Source: Bacillota bacterium
GTDB lineage: Bacteria; Bacillota; Clostridia; Christensenellales; SZUA-584
Direction of reading: 5' to 3'
Assembly (NCBI GenBank): GCA_023390815.1
Contig: JAEWCC010000058.1
Location: 1 to 64,000 of the forward strand
DNA length: 64,000 nt
Below the pieces are notes generated by a model. The model worked only from the letters and a program-made list of their open reading frames with translations. It had not been told where the DNA came from and searched no databases. The position numbers were made by a program, and so were the translations under genes. This document shows, piece after piece, positions 32,595 to 41,277 of this stretch (position 1 is the stretch's first letter; every line of letters begins with the position of its first letter).

Positions 32595-32630
32595 AATACG
32601 CCCTGCCGCGCGGCAGGGCGTATTTTCGTA
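32595..32630. terminator. Bidirectional terminator between ferredoxin and nucleotidase
   Basis: AATACGCCCTGCCG (32595-32608) pairs perfectly with CGGCAGGGCGTATT (32611-32624), and T tracts follow on both strands. It separates two convergent genes. Confidence 0.9.
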
Positions 32631-32640
32631 TCGGGAAATT

Positions 32641-34596
32641 TCAGCTGGCCGCAGCCTGCGCCTTCGCCGCCTTGCGCGCGCGGCGCTTCTTCGCACCCCG
32701 CACGATCAGCACAATCGCGAGTGCGATGAGGAAGAGCAGGACAGCAACGACGCCGCAGACGATCCAAGCGAAAGTATTGAACTGCGACAGAATTCCGAAT
32801 AAGCCGCCGGAGGTGTCCGCCGTCTTGCGGCCCTGCGGCATGGCGTATTTCTCCGGTATAACGCTGACGCCATCCTTTGGCTCGAAAGACGACAGATAGG
32901 AAACGACGGCCTGCCATTCCTTAATTTCGTTGCCTTCATACGTATAGATGATTTGATCGTTGAAATCGGTAATCTCCGCGCCCGACGCGTCCTTGGGCGT
33001 GATCGAGAGGATGCCGAACGACTTTTCCTTGACATATGCGAGCATCTGGCCGGAATACAGGCTGCATACCACGCGGTACAGCCGGTCCGGTTCGATTGCC
33101 TCTGTGGTGCCGTCCTCGCGTTCGAGCACCGCGCTCGTTACCTTGTTGAATATCAGCCGGTTCGGATTATACGTTTCTTTGAGACCCGCGAAATAAAGCT
33201 GCGCGTCGGCAAGCAGCCCGGCGACGGAGGCGTCCACCTCGCAGACGTTCTGCAGCTCCCACCCGTAGAGGTAAACGGAGATCAGCGGATATCCCGATTG
33301 TCCGTCCGGTCCGGTACCCAGCGAGAGGATCTTGAATGCGTCCGCCACGGTGATATCGCCCTTGTTGATCGTTGCCCGGATGACGCCCACCGGTACGACC
33401 GAGACGTCCACGGGCTCGTATTCCTCGCCTTCCGCGTGCCTGACCGCGTAGACATATGAATCGGCGGTGATATCGCCCAGCGCGTAGTCGCCGGGATGAT
33501 AGTACATGTCGTTGATGTTGGTAAACTGATACGGGGAGTATGCGATCACTTCGTCGTAGAAATGACCGTAATCCGCGAGGTATTGATCCGCCAGCCCCTT
33601 GAAGGCGTCCACTTTGGCGGCAATCTGCGCATTATCCTCAATGGAGTCATCGATCGCGCGAAGCGAATACCCCTGCACCTGCCAGCCGCCGTTATACGAA
33701 AGATCGAGCGAACCCAGATAAGCGCTGTCCGAGCCGCTCGAGACGATCACGGTATTATCTACGACAATGGGCTGCTGCAGCACCGTGTGTGAATGGCCGC
33801 TTACAATCACGTCGATGCCCGGTACATTCTTGGCAAGCTGCTCATCCTCCGACTCGGCCACATCCTCCTTGGTACCGGAGTGCGAAATGCAGACGACCAG
33901 ATCGACCTTCTCCTGCTCCTTCAATATCTTGACCATGCGCTGCGCCGTATCTTTTACATCCTCGAAAACGGCAGGCACGGACATGGGCGCAAGTTCGGCG
34001 GCTTCCGCGCCCATCAGGCCGAATATGCCGATTTTGCAGCCGCTTTTCTCCGTGACGATATACTCCTTAACCCCGTACGCGTCCATTGCGCTCCGCAGCG
34101 CATCCGCTTTTGCGTCGCCCTCAGGCACCGAGATATTCGACATCACATAGGGCGGAAGCGTGTCGCCGCTCTCCACCGCGGCATTGAGGCTGGCCGTAAA
34201 GCCGTCGATCGTATAGTCGAACTCGTGGTTGCCCGCAGTCACCGCGTCGTATCCCATCATGCCCATCAGCCGCAGTTCGGGCGACTGTGTGGTTTCAACG
34301 GTTTGGAACAGCGTACCCATCGTGTAGTCGCCCGCGTCCACGAGCAGCGTTCCCTGCGGGGCCGCATCGCGCGCTTCCTCAATGGCGGTATAGAGCCGCG
34401 CGAATCCGCCCGCTTGGTAGAGCTGCCCGTCCGGACCGGCTACGATGGCCGGTTCCAGCGAAGCGTGCAGATCATGCGTGAACAGGATGCGGATGGAATC
34501 GGAAGGCGCACCCTCGGCCAGCGCAGTGGGGAAAAACACTGACAGAGCCAGTGTCAATACCAAAAGCACAGACAAAACTTTTTTATGGAGTTTCAT
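32641..34596 (-). CDS. Surface 5'-nucleotidase / metallophosphoesterase (UshA type)
   Basis: This 651-residue protein has a signal peptide (about residues 1-28), an N-terminal calcineurin-like domain with dimetal motifs THDLHAS, DAGDYTMG, TAGNHEFDY and SGHSHT, a C-terminal 5'-nucleotidase substrate domain, and a C-terminal transmembrane helix followed by KKRRARKAAKAQ. It would hydrolyse extracellular nucleotides or other phosphoesters while anchored to the membrane. ATG 34596 is favoured by GGAGC spacing over the ATG at 34602. It is monocistronic. Confidence 0.9.
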   Translation of the reverse strand: MKLHKKVLSVLLVLTLALSVFFPTALAEGAPSDSIRILFTHDLHASLEPAIVAGPDGQLYQAGGFARLYTAIEEARDAAPQGTLLVDAGDYTMGTLFQTVETTQSPELRLMGMMGYDAVTAGNHEFDYTIDGFTASLNAAVESGDTLPPYVMSNISVPEGDAKADALRSAMDAYGVKEYIVTEKSGCKIGIFGLMGAEAAELAPMSVPAVFEDVKDTAQRMVKILKEQEKVDLVVCISHSGTKEDVAESEDEQLAKNVPGIDVIVSGHSHTVLQQPIVVDNTVIVSSGSDSAYLGSLDLSYNGGWQVQGYSLRAIDDSIEDNAQIAAKVDAFKGLADQYLADYGHFYDEVIAYSPYQFTNINDMYYHPGDYALGDITADSYVYAVRHAEGEEYEPVDVSVVPVGVIRATINKGDITVADAFKILSLGTGPDGQSGYPLISVYLYGWELQNVCEVDASVAGLLADAQLYFAGLKETYNPNRLIFNKVTSAVLEREDGTTEAIEPDRLYRVVCSLYSGQMLAYVKEKSFGILSITPKDASGAEITDFNDQIIYTYEGNEIKEWQAVVSYLSSFEPKDGVSVIPEKYAMPQGRKTADTSGGLFGILSQFNTFAWIVCGVVAVLLFLIALAIVLIVRGAKKRRARKAAKAQAAAS

Positions 34597-34754
34597 AATC
34601 ATGCTCCTGTATAATGTTGAATTAAGAAATCATCAATTGGGACAATTGGATTATACACCCGAAAAGGGCATTTATACAATTGTTGTTTCTTATGATGCAT
34701 TATCATCCTGTCATGGTGCATAATGAGAGGGAATATCATCGGGAGGAAAGAAAG

Positions 34755-35729
34755 ATGATCGGCGGGCCGTGGAGTCCGGAAGCGTTTCGGGGAGCGCGAA
34801 AACACCGGAATTATTTTGAGGGCTGGTATTATAAGCTGATTGACCGGGAACGCGGACACGTATTTGCGGCAATCCCCGGATTGTCGGTTGGCAATAACCG
34901 AAATGACGCCCATGCGTTCGTGCAGTTTATCGACGCGGTGGAAGGCCGAACCGAATATTTCCGGTATGCGGCGGATGAATTCACTGCCGACAGAAAAAAG
35001 CTGAATGTGCGTATCGGCGCAAACGAGTTTACGGACCGCTATGCAAGGCTTGATTTACAGGACGCCCGTTCGGTTATCCGCGCAGAGCTGCGTTTTGACG
35101 ATGTGGTGCGTTATCCGCGTTCGTTTTTAAGCCCCGGCATCATGGGGCCGTTTTCGTTTGTGCCAGGCATGGAGTGTTATCACGGCGTGGTGAACATCAG
35201 TCACACGCTCAGCGGAAGCATTCGGGTGGATGGGCTCGAAACCGACATGACCGGCGGGGAAGGGTATATCGAGAAGGACTGGGGCCGATCCTTTCCTTCG
35301 GCCTGGATCTGGCTGCAGGCGAACCATTTCGCGCAGCGCGGTGCCTCGTTCATGTTCTCGATAGCGCGCATTCCCTGGCTCGGCACCAGCTTTCCCGGGC
35401 TGATCTCTTTTTTAAAAACGCCGGACGGCTTTTATAAATTCGCAACCTACAACGGTGCGCACGTGCACGAGTTGAATCTTGAAGGCAATACGCTGACCGG
35501 CACACTTCAGCGCGGTGCTTATTTACTCTGTTTTACCGCCTCATACCGGCGCGGCGGCCTGCTCAAAGCGCCTAAAAACGGGCTGATGAACCGCACGATA
35601 GAAGAGAGCATCACAGCGGAGGTATCACTGCGGCTTTGCCACGGCAGCAGTATTTTATTCGAAGGACAAAGCGGATGGGCTGGAATGGAACTTGCCGGTC
35701 AGCCCGGGGAGATACTTGCCTCGCGGTGA
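34755..35729 (+). CDS. Tocopherol cyclase-like lipocalin-fold protein
   Basis: This 324-residue protein matches the tocopherol cyclase family (PF14249), widely present in bacteria that make no tocopherol. Hallmarks are RNYFEGWYYKLID near residue 17, PFSFVPGMECYHGVVN, and GYIEKDWGRSFPSAWIWLQANHF near residue 175. The plant and cyanobacterial enzyme closes a chromanol ring; in Clostridia the substrate is unknown, possibly a quinone-like or lipid molecule. ATG 34755 follows GGGAGGAAAG. It is monocistronic. Confidence 0.8.
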   Translation: MIGGPWSPEAFRGARKHRNYFEGWYYKLIDRERGHVFAAIPGLSVGNNRNDAHAFVQFIDAVEGRTEYFRYAADEFTADRKKLNVRIGANEFTDRYARLDLQDARSVIRAELRFDDVVRYPRSFLSPGIMGPFSFVPGMECYHGVVNISHTLSGSIRVDGLETDMTGGEGYIEKDWGRSFPSAWIWLQANHFAQRGASFMFSIARIPWLGTSFPGLISFLKTPDGFYKFATYNGAHVHELNLEGNTLTGTLQRGAYLLCFTASYRRGGLLKAPKNGLMNRTIEESITAEVSLRLCHGSSILFEGQSGWAGMELAGQPGEILASR

Positions 35730-35890
35730 ACTTAAGCAGGATTTTCACGCATCCAAGCAACCATAAAGAGGACAGCTCGCCTGCCGGAAGGATTCTCCTT
35801 CAAAAGAAGCGCAAAACCAACAGTACCATGACTTACAATTTGATTTCTGTGACGGTATACGTATACTGAAATTACATTTGGAATTTTCAA

Positions 35891-35990
35891 CAGAAAGGGC
35901 AAACCTGCCGAAAGACAGGGACGCAAAGCCGAGAGTCTAAGGTTTTTACTATGACCGTCCGGCTGCCTATTCTTGCGGAAAACATGCCGG
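35891..35990 (+). ncRNA. Cyclic di-GMP-I (GEMM) riboswitch
   Basis: The aptamer is recognisable from its conserved blocks: GGGCAAACC (35898-35906), CGAAAG, GGGACGCAAAGCC (35918-35930), GTCTAAGG, then TATGACCG and GGCTGCC (35961-35967). These form the P2/P3 three-way junction that binds c-di-GMP. Downstream, CCGGC (35959-35963) can instead pair with GCCGG (35986-35990), offering an alternative fold for gene control. It precedes the secreted SH3/GH18 gene. Confidence 0.9.
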
Positions 35991-36035
35991 CTGTGATTGA
36001 TTTCAAATAGCATCGATTTATTCGAGGAGGGAACA

Positions 36036-38051
36036 ATGAAGTCACCCCGCCGGATTTTTGCGTTTATTATCGCAATTGCATTGCTGTTGGCTTTTTACGG
36101 GGGCGAGTCCCGCGCAGCAGAAACCTACCAGACTGGCCAAATCGTGAACTGCGTAAGCGCAGTGAACGTGCGCAGCGGACCCGCAACGAGCTATTCGATC
36201 ATCGGTACCGCGCCAAAGAATGCGGTTTATACCGTCAAGGGCAAGTCCGGCTCCTATTACGCGATCGATTATAACGGCCGAACCGGCTATGTATACGAAA
36301 GCTATATAGCCATAACAGCCATTGCCGCGGCGAAAACCTCCACGGTGACCACATCCCAAACGGGTAAAATCGTCAACTGCGTGAGCGGCGTCAATGTGCG
36401 CAGCGGGCCAGGAACCAGCTATGCGGTCATTGGCACCGCGCCGAAGGGCAGCGTCTATCCGGTTACCGGCAAATCGGGCTCGTATTATGCGATCAGTTTT
36501 AACGGCCGCACCGGTTACGTATATAAAAGTTATATATCCGTCACAACATCATCGGTAACGTCGCCCTCGCCTACACCCACGCCGATACAATCGTCCGCGC
36601 CGACGCCGGCACCCTCTTCGTCCGCATTACAGAAGGGTACAGTTGTCAACTGTGTGAGCGGAGTGAATGTGCGCAGCGGGCCAGGAACGAACTACGGCAT
36701 TATCGGTACGGCTCCAAAGGGCAGCGTCTATACGGTCACCGGCAAATCCGGCTCTTTTTACGCCATCAATTACAATGGCCGCACGGGTTATGTGTATGAG
36801 ACTTACCTGTCGGTAGCCGCTGCGGCACCGACTCCGACACCCGTGCCGACAGTGACACCCGTGCCGACAGGGACACCCGCACCGACAGTGACACCCGTGC
36901 CGACGCCGACACCCGCGCCGACAGCGACACCTACGCCGACAGCGACACCTACGCCGACGGCAACACCCGCGCCAACGCCCGCTCCTCAGACGGGCGGCCC
37001 GGTCGTGCTCGGATACTATGCGTCCTGGGCCGCGTATTCGGGCTATACACCACTCGATATACCGGATGAAAAACTGACGCATATCCTTTATGCGTTTGCG
37101 GATGTCGGGACGGATCTCAAAATCAAGATGGGCGATCCCGCCATCGATCCCGCCAACTTTACAAAGCTCAGAGAGTTAAAGCAGCAGAACCCGTCGATCC
37201 GCACGCTGATATCGGTCGGAGGGTGGACGTGGTCGGGACGATTCTCGGACGCGGCGCTCACGGCGCAAAGCCGCGCCGCATTTGCCGACAGCGTCGTGGC
37301 GTTTGTCACGGAGCATGGCTTTGACGGCGTGGATATCGACTGGGAATACCCCGGCGGGGGCGGCCTTTCCACCAATGTTTCAAGGCCGGAAGACAAAACC
37401 AACTTTACCCTGATGATGGCCGCGATACGCGAAAAGTTGGATGCTCAGGAAGCCGCGGACGGGCACCATTATCTGCTTACTTTTGCGGGCGCGTCCGGTA
37501 CGTTCTATACGCGCCAAACCGAGATGGATAAGCTCGGTGATATCGTGGACTACGCCGTGATTATGACCTACGATATGCATGGCGCGTGGCCGGGCAGCTA
37601 TACCGACTTTAATGCGCCGCTCTATACGCCCAGCGAAAACTCGCCGCAGTACAAATGGAGCAGCAACGCGGCGGTTCGGCTTTGGGAAAGCAGCGGCTTC
37701 CCAAAATCCAGAATTGTGATGGGCGTGCCGTTCTACGGCATCCGTTTCAGCGGGGTTCCGAACGTCAACAACGGGCTCTATCAGACGTTCACCTCAGGCG
37801 GGTCGATCCCGTACGACAAGATTGTATCCACGTACCTTTCCAATCCCGCCTACAAGCGCTTTGTGCATGACGATGCGCTTGTGCCGTGGCTGTTTAACGG
37901 GTCGACATTCATATCGTATGACGATCCGCAGTCCGTCGCGGCCAAGGCGGAGTATATCCGCGATACGGGACTCGGTGGCGCGGCAGTCTGGGAATTGTCT
38001 CAAAATGCGGACGGGACAATGCTTAGCGCATTGTATGACCACATGCACTAG
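36036..38051 (+). CDS. Secreted SH3-repeat protein with GH18 catalytic domain
   Basis: This 671-residue protein has a signal peptide (residues 1-30), three bacterial SH3 (SH3_3) repeats with the CVS-x-VNVRSGP motif near residues 38, 112 and 207, a Pro/Thr-rich linker (about 265-315), and a C-terminal glycoside hydrolase 18 domain. The catalytic DxxDxDxE is in FDGVDIDWEYPGG near residue 432, and the YYASWAAYSGY start is typical. The SH3 repeats bind peptidoglycan, so the enzyme probably acts on chitin or wall glycans, as SleL-type or chitinase-like hydrolases do. A c-di-GMP-I riboswitch sits in its leader. Confidence 0.92.
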   Translation: MKSPRRIFAFIIAIALLLAFYGGESRAAETYQTGQIVNCVSAVNVRSGPATSYSIIGTAPKNAVYTVKGKSGSYYAIDYNGRTGYVYESYIAITAIAAAKTSTVTTSQTGKIVNCVSGVNVRSGPGTSYAVIGTAPKGSVYPVTGKSGSYYAISFNGRTGYVYKSYISVTTSSVTSPSPTPTPIQSSAPTPAPSSSALQKGTVVNCVSGVNVRSGPGTNYGIIGTAPKGSVYTVTGKSGSFYAINYNGRTGYVYETYLSVAAAAPTPTPVPTVTPVPTGTPAPTVTPVPTPTPAPTATPTPTATPTPTATPAPTPAPQTGGPVVLGYYASWAAYSGYTPLDIPDEKLTHILYAFADVGTDLKIKMGDPAIDPANFTKLRELKQQNPSIRTLISVGGWTWSGRFSDAALTAQSRAAFADSVVAFVTEHGFDGVDIDWEYPGGGGLSTNVSRPEDKTNFTLMMAAIREKLDAQEAADGHHYLLTFAGASGTFYTRQTEMDKLGDIVDYAVIMTYDMHGAWPGSYTDFNAPLYTPSENSPQYKWSSNAAVRLWESSGFPKSRIVMGVPFYGIRFSGVPNVNNGLYQTFTSGGSIPYDKIVSTYLSNPAYKRFVHDDALVPWLFNGSTFISYDDPQSVAAKAEYIRDTGLGGAAVWELSQNADGTMLSALYDHMH

Positions 38052-38111
38052 CCTGTTTACAACAACGGGATAGTCGAGTTCCTTGAATTTGAAAACAGAA
38101 GAAAAGCTAAC

Positions 38112-38153
38112 AGGCCGGATAAGTGCCCCGAAGGGTATATCTCCGGCCTTTTT
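38112..38153 (+). terminator. Terminator after the GH18 gene
   Basis: AGGCCGGA (38112-38119) pairs perfectly with TCCGGCCT (38142-38149), followed by TTTTT. Confidence 0.85.
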
Positions 38154-38315
38154 GCTGCTTCCTGCCCCGCTTGGCGGGGTTGAGTTTTATTGGAAATGTG
38201 CTATAATCATAGCGTCGGGTAGCTCCGGCACTCTCTGAATTCATTGAATGGAAAATATATTCCGGCAGCGGTGATCCCATTGGATATGACCATATCACTG
38301 TAGGGGGTACCTTTT

Positions 38316-39599
38316 ATGCGCTTGAAGTTTCCGAAAAGTCTGGGCTTGGGCGTCGCTTCGGCTGCTACGCAGATTGAGGGGGGACACAAGGAGAACAGCT
38401 GGTACGATTGGTACAAGCAAGGCCATATCAAGGACAACGCCGATCCGTCCATCGCGAACATGCACTACGAACGCTATGCGGAAGATGCACAGCTTATGCA
38501 CGATATGGGTATCCGTCACTACAGGCTGGGCCTTGAGTGGGCGCGCCTCGAACCGCAGCCGGGCGTGTTTGACGAAAAGGAGTTTGCGCACTATCGCCAG
38601 GAGCTACTGCTTTTAAAAAAGCTTGGCATCCAGCCGCTACTGACGCTGCATCACTTCACCAACCCGCTCTGGTTCGAGCGTATGGGTGCGTTCGCGAACA
38701 AGAAGTGCATCCCCATATTCCTGCGTTTTGTGACCATTGCCGTCAAAAAGCTAGGCGATCTGGTTTCGGAGTACATCACAATTAACGAGCCAAACGTGTA
38801 CGCGACCAGCGGGTTTTTCTTCGGCGAATGGCCGCCGGGCAAAAAGTCACTCGGCGCGGCGCTGCGCGTGATGGGCAACATGTGTGAATGCCATATAAAG
38901 GCGTATGACCTGATCCACAAGCTGCGCAAGGAGATGGGCTTTGACGATACGCGGGTGAGCTACGCCCACCACATGCGCGTATTTGTACCCAAGGACATGA
39001 AAAGGCTTTCGGATCGTATGGGCGCGCGGCTGATGATGAGGCTGTTCCAAACGTCTCTCTCCAGTGCGTACTTAACCGGCAAAGGCGGATTCCCGCTGCG
39101 AAGCGTTCCCGGCGCGAAGAACAGGCTTTATTGTGATTTTCACGCGATCAACTATTACAGCCGGACGGCGGCCTCGGGGTTGTCCGCCGGTTTTCTTTCC
39201 GGTGTTCCGGTCAACGATCTCGGGTGGGAGATCTATCCGCAGGGCATCGTGGAATGCGCGAAAGAGTTGTACGCGCTTGCGAAGCTTCCCATCTATATTA
39301 CCGAGAACGGCACTTGCGACAATACCGACGCGTTTCGCAGCCGCTATGTATATGAGCACATCAAAGCAATCTGCGAGAGTGGCCTGCCCGTGGAGCGCTA
39401 TTATCACTGGTGCTTTACCGACAATTTCGAGTGGGTGGAGGGCTTCTCTGCGCGCTTTGGCATCGTGCATGTGGATTATGAAAGTCAGCAGCGCACCGTC
39501 AAACGCAGCGGTGAGTTCTTCTCGAAGATGATCGCAGAGGGCGGCGTCTCGGAAGAGATGTACAGCGAATACTGCGGCACGGAATATAAAATGAATTAG
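38316..39599 (+). CDS. Glycoside hydrolase family 1 beta-glycosidase
   Basis: This 427-residue GH1 TIM barrel has the acid/base Glu in TINEPNVYA near residue 154 and the nucleophile Glu in YITENGTCDN near residue 332, with the GH1 N-terminus FPKSLGLGVASAATQIEGG. It would cleave beta-glucosides or beta-galactosides, or their 6-phosphates; no phospho-binding signature is clear, and a GPH symporter rather than a PTS follows. RBS TAGGGGG. It is cotranscribed with the GPH transporter 43 bases downstream. Confidence 0.92.
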   Translation: MRLKFPKSLGLGVASAATQIEGGHKENSWYDWYKQGHIKDNADPSIANMHYERYAEDAQLMHDMGIRHYRLGLEWARLEPQPGVFDEKEFAHYRQELLLLKKLGIQPLLTLHHFTNPLWFERMGAFANKKCIPIFLRFVTIAVKKLGDLVSEYITINEPNVYATSGFFFGEWPPGKKSLGAALRVMGNMCECHIKAYDLIHKLRKEMGFDDTRVSYAHHMRVFVPKDMKRLSDRMGARLMMRLFQTSLSSAYLTGKGGFPLRSVPGAKNRLYCDFHAINYYSRTAASGLSAGFLSGVPVNDLGWEIYPQGIVECAKELYALAKLPIYITENGTCDNTDAFRSRYVYEHIKAICESGLPVERYYHWCFTDNFEWVEGFSARFGIVHVDYESQQRTVKRSGEFFSKMIAEGGVSEEMYSEYCGTEYKMN

Positions 39600-39642
39600 T
39601 TTGGAGCGGCGCTTCAAGGATAAATAAAAGGCGGGTGTGAAA

Positions 39643-41091
39643 ATGATCTTCTTATATGTTGGATTGGGATTGCTTGCTTTACTCACCGTGTTCTTCGCAT
39701 TATCAAGGAATCGAAACGTAAAAAATACGTATTTCTTCGGCATGGGAACGATCGGGCGCGATATGTTCTATGCGATGGAGAGCCAGTTTCTTTTATACTA
39801 TCTTTCCGATGTGATCGACCTTTCCGAAGGGATGCTAGCGCTGGTGGGTGGCATACTGTTTGCCCTTCGCATCTTTGACGCATTCAATGACCCGCTGATG
39901 GGGATGATTGTTGACAATACGAAGTCCCGCCGCGGAAAGTATAAGCCGTGGATACTGATCGGTGCTGTGACCAGCGCTTTCTTCATGATTATGCTGTTCA
40001 CCAACCTGAACGTTTCTCCCACCTGGTACGTGGTTATATTCGTGGTCAGCTATCTGTTCTGGGATATCACGTACGGCCTCAACGATATCGCTTACTGGTC
40101 GATGATGCCCGCGCTTTCGCTGGACCAGAAACAGCGCGAGAAGATCGGTTCTTTCGCGAGAATATGCGCGAACCTCGGCCTTTTTGCGGTTGTTGTGGGA
40201 ATGGTACCTTTGACGGACTGGCTTGCGAAACAGTTCGGCGGAGATTTGGCGCAGGGTTGGTTCGTCTTCGCGGTGGCGATCGCGGTGTTGATGATTGGCT
40301 TCCAGATGTTCACGCTGTTTGGAACCAAAGAATACCGCGGCGAGTTCAAGGATGAGGAAAAGACGACGCTGAAGGGAATGTTCCTGGCAATTTTCCGAAA
40401 CGATCAGCTATTGTTCACCGTTATATCTATGGCGCTGTTTACGATCGGCTACGCCACAACGACGGGTTTCGGCTTATACTTCTTCAAGTACGCGTATGGC
40501 GATGAAGGTATGTATTCCGTATTCGCAGCGATCGTCGGGGTCTCGCAGATTGCCGCGCTTGCCATATTCCCACTGTTCAGCAAGCGCTTCAACAGAAAAC
40601 AGCTTTATACCGCATCGACAATACTCGTCATTGCCGCTTACGCGCTGTTCTTCTTCTCGCCGATGAATATGATACCGCTGGGTATTGCGGGACTGCTGCT
40701 GTTCGTTGGAGAGGCGTTCATTCAGTTGCTCATGCTTATGTTCCTCGCTGATACGATCGAGTACGGGCAGTGGAAAACCGGCAAGCGCAATCAGGCGGTC
40801 ACATTCTCGGTTCAGCCGTTTATCAACAAGATCGGCGGTGCAATCTATACGGGTGTTTCCACCGTTACGCTGCTTGTTTCGGGGATCAGTGCTGCCGACA
40901 GGACACATACACCGGTAACGGCGGAAGGAATTTTTATTCTGAAGATGGCGATGTTCATACTGCCTTTGCTCTGCATTATCGTGGGATATATTATCTACCT
41001 GAAGAAATATAAGATCGACAAGAAGTTCTACGATCAGATTGTGTCGGATCTGGCCGCAAGAGGGGCCATCAAGAGCGAGATTTCGGAGTGA
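39643..41091 (+). CDS. GPH-family sugar:cation symporter (MFS)
   Basis: This 482-residue carrier has 12 transmembrane helices and GPH/melibiose signatures: GTIGRDMFYAMESQFLLYYLSD near residue 35, DAFNDPLMGMIVDNTKSRRGKYKPWIL near residue 78 and FLADTIEYGQWKTGKRNQAV in the second half. It imports a glycoside with Na+ or H+. Position after the GH1 gene suggests it delivers that enzyme's substrate. A GTG at 39637 is an alternative start. Confidence 0.9.
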   Translation: MIFLYVGLGLLALLTVFFALSRNRNVKNTYFFGMGTIGRDMFYAMESQFLLYYLSDVIDLSEGMLALVGGILFALRIFDAFNDPLMGMIVDNTKSRRGKYKPWILIGAVTSAFFMIMLFTNLNVSPTWYVVIFVVSYLFWDITYGLNDIAYWSMMPALSLDQKQREKIGSFARICANLGLFAVVVGMVPLTDWLAKQFGGDLAQGWFVFAVAIAVLMIGFQMFTLFGTKEYRGEFKDEEKTTLKGMFLAIFRNDQLLFTVISMALFTIGYATTTGFGLYFFKYAYGDEGMYSVFAAIVGVSQIAALAIFPLFSKRFNRKQLYTASTILVIAAYALFFFSPMNMIPLGIAGLLLFVGEAFIQLLMLMFLADTIEYGQWKTGKRNQAVTFSVQPFINKIGGAIYTGVSTVTLLVSGISAADRTHTPVTAEGIFILKMAMFILPLLCIIVGYIIYLKKYKIDKKFYDQIVSDLAARGAIKSEISE

Positions 41092-41100
41092 GATATAATG

Positions 41101-41127
41101 AGAGGCTGCCCGGCGGGCAGCCTCTTT
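41101..41127 (+). terminator. Terminator after the GH1-GPH operon
   Basis: AGAGGCTGCC (41101-41110) pairs perfectly with GGCAGCCTCT (41116-41125), followed by TTT. A second, weaker hairpin with six T follows at 41252-41276, just before the convergent GH36 gene. Confidence 0.8.
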
Positions 41128-41277
41128 ATGTGATCTTCTAATATGCTGCAGGTTCCGGGTCATGCAAAGCGAAGCCCGGGTATACACCGTTAAAGTCCTT
41201 TGTTCGCGATTGCTCCTCAGGAAGACAGAACGGGTTTGGGTGTTTCAAAGGAGCTGTCCGAAAGGATGGCTTTTTTA

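Noticed and set aside
36835..36985. Short tandem repeats considered as a CRISPR or satellite array
   Set aside because: They are in-frame codons for a Pro/Thr linker inside the SH3/GH18 protein; unit length and lack of spacers exclude CRISPR.
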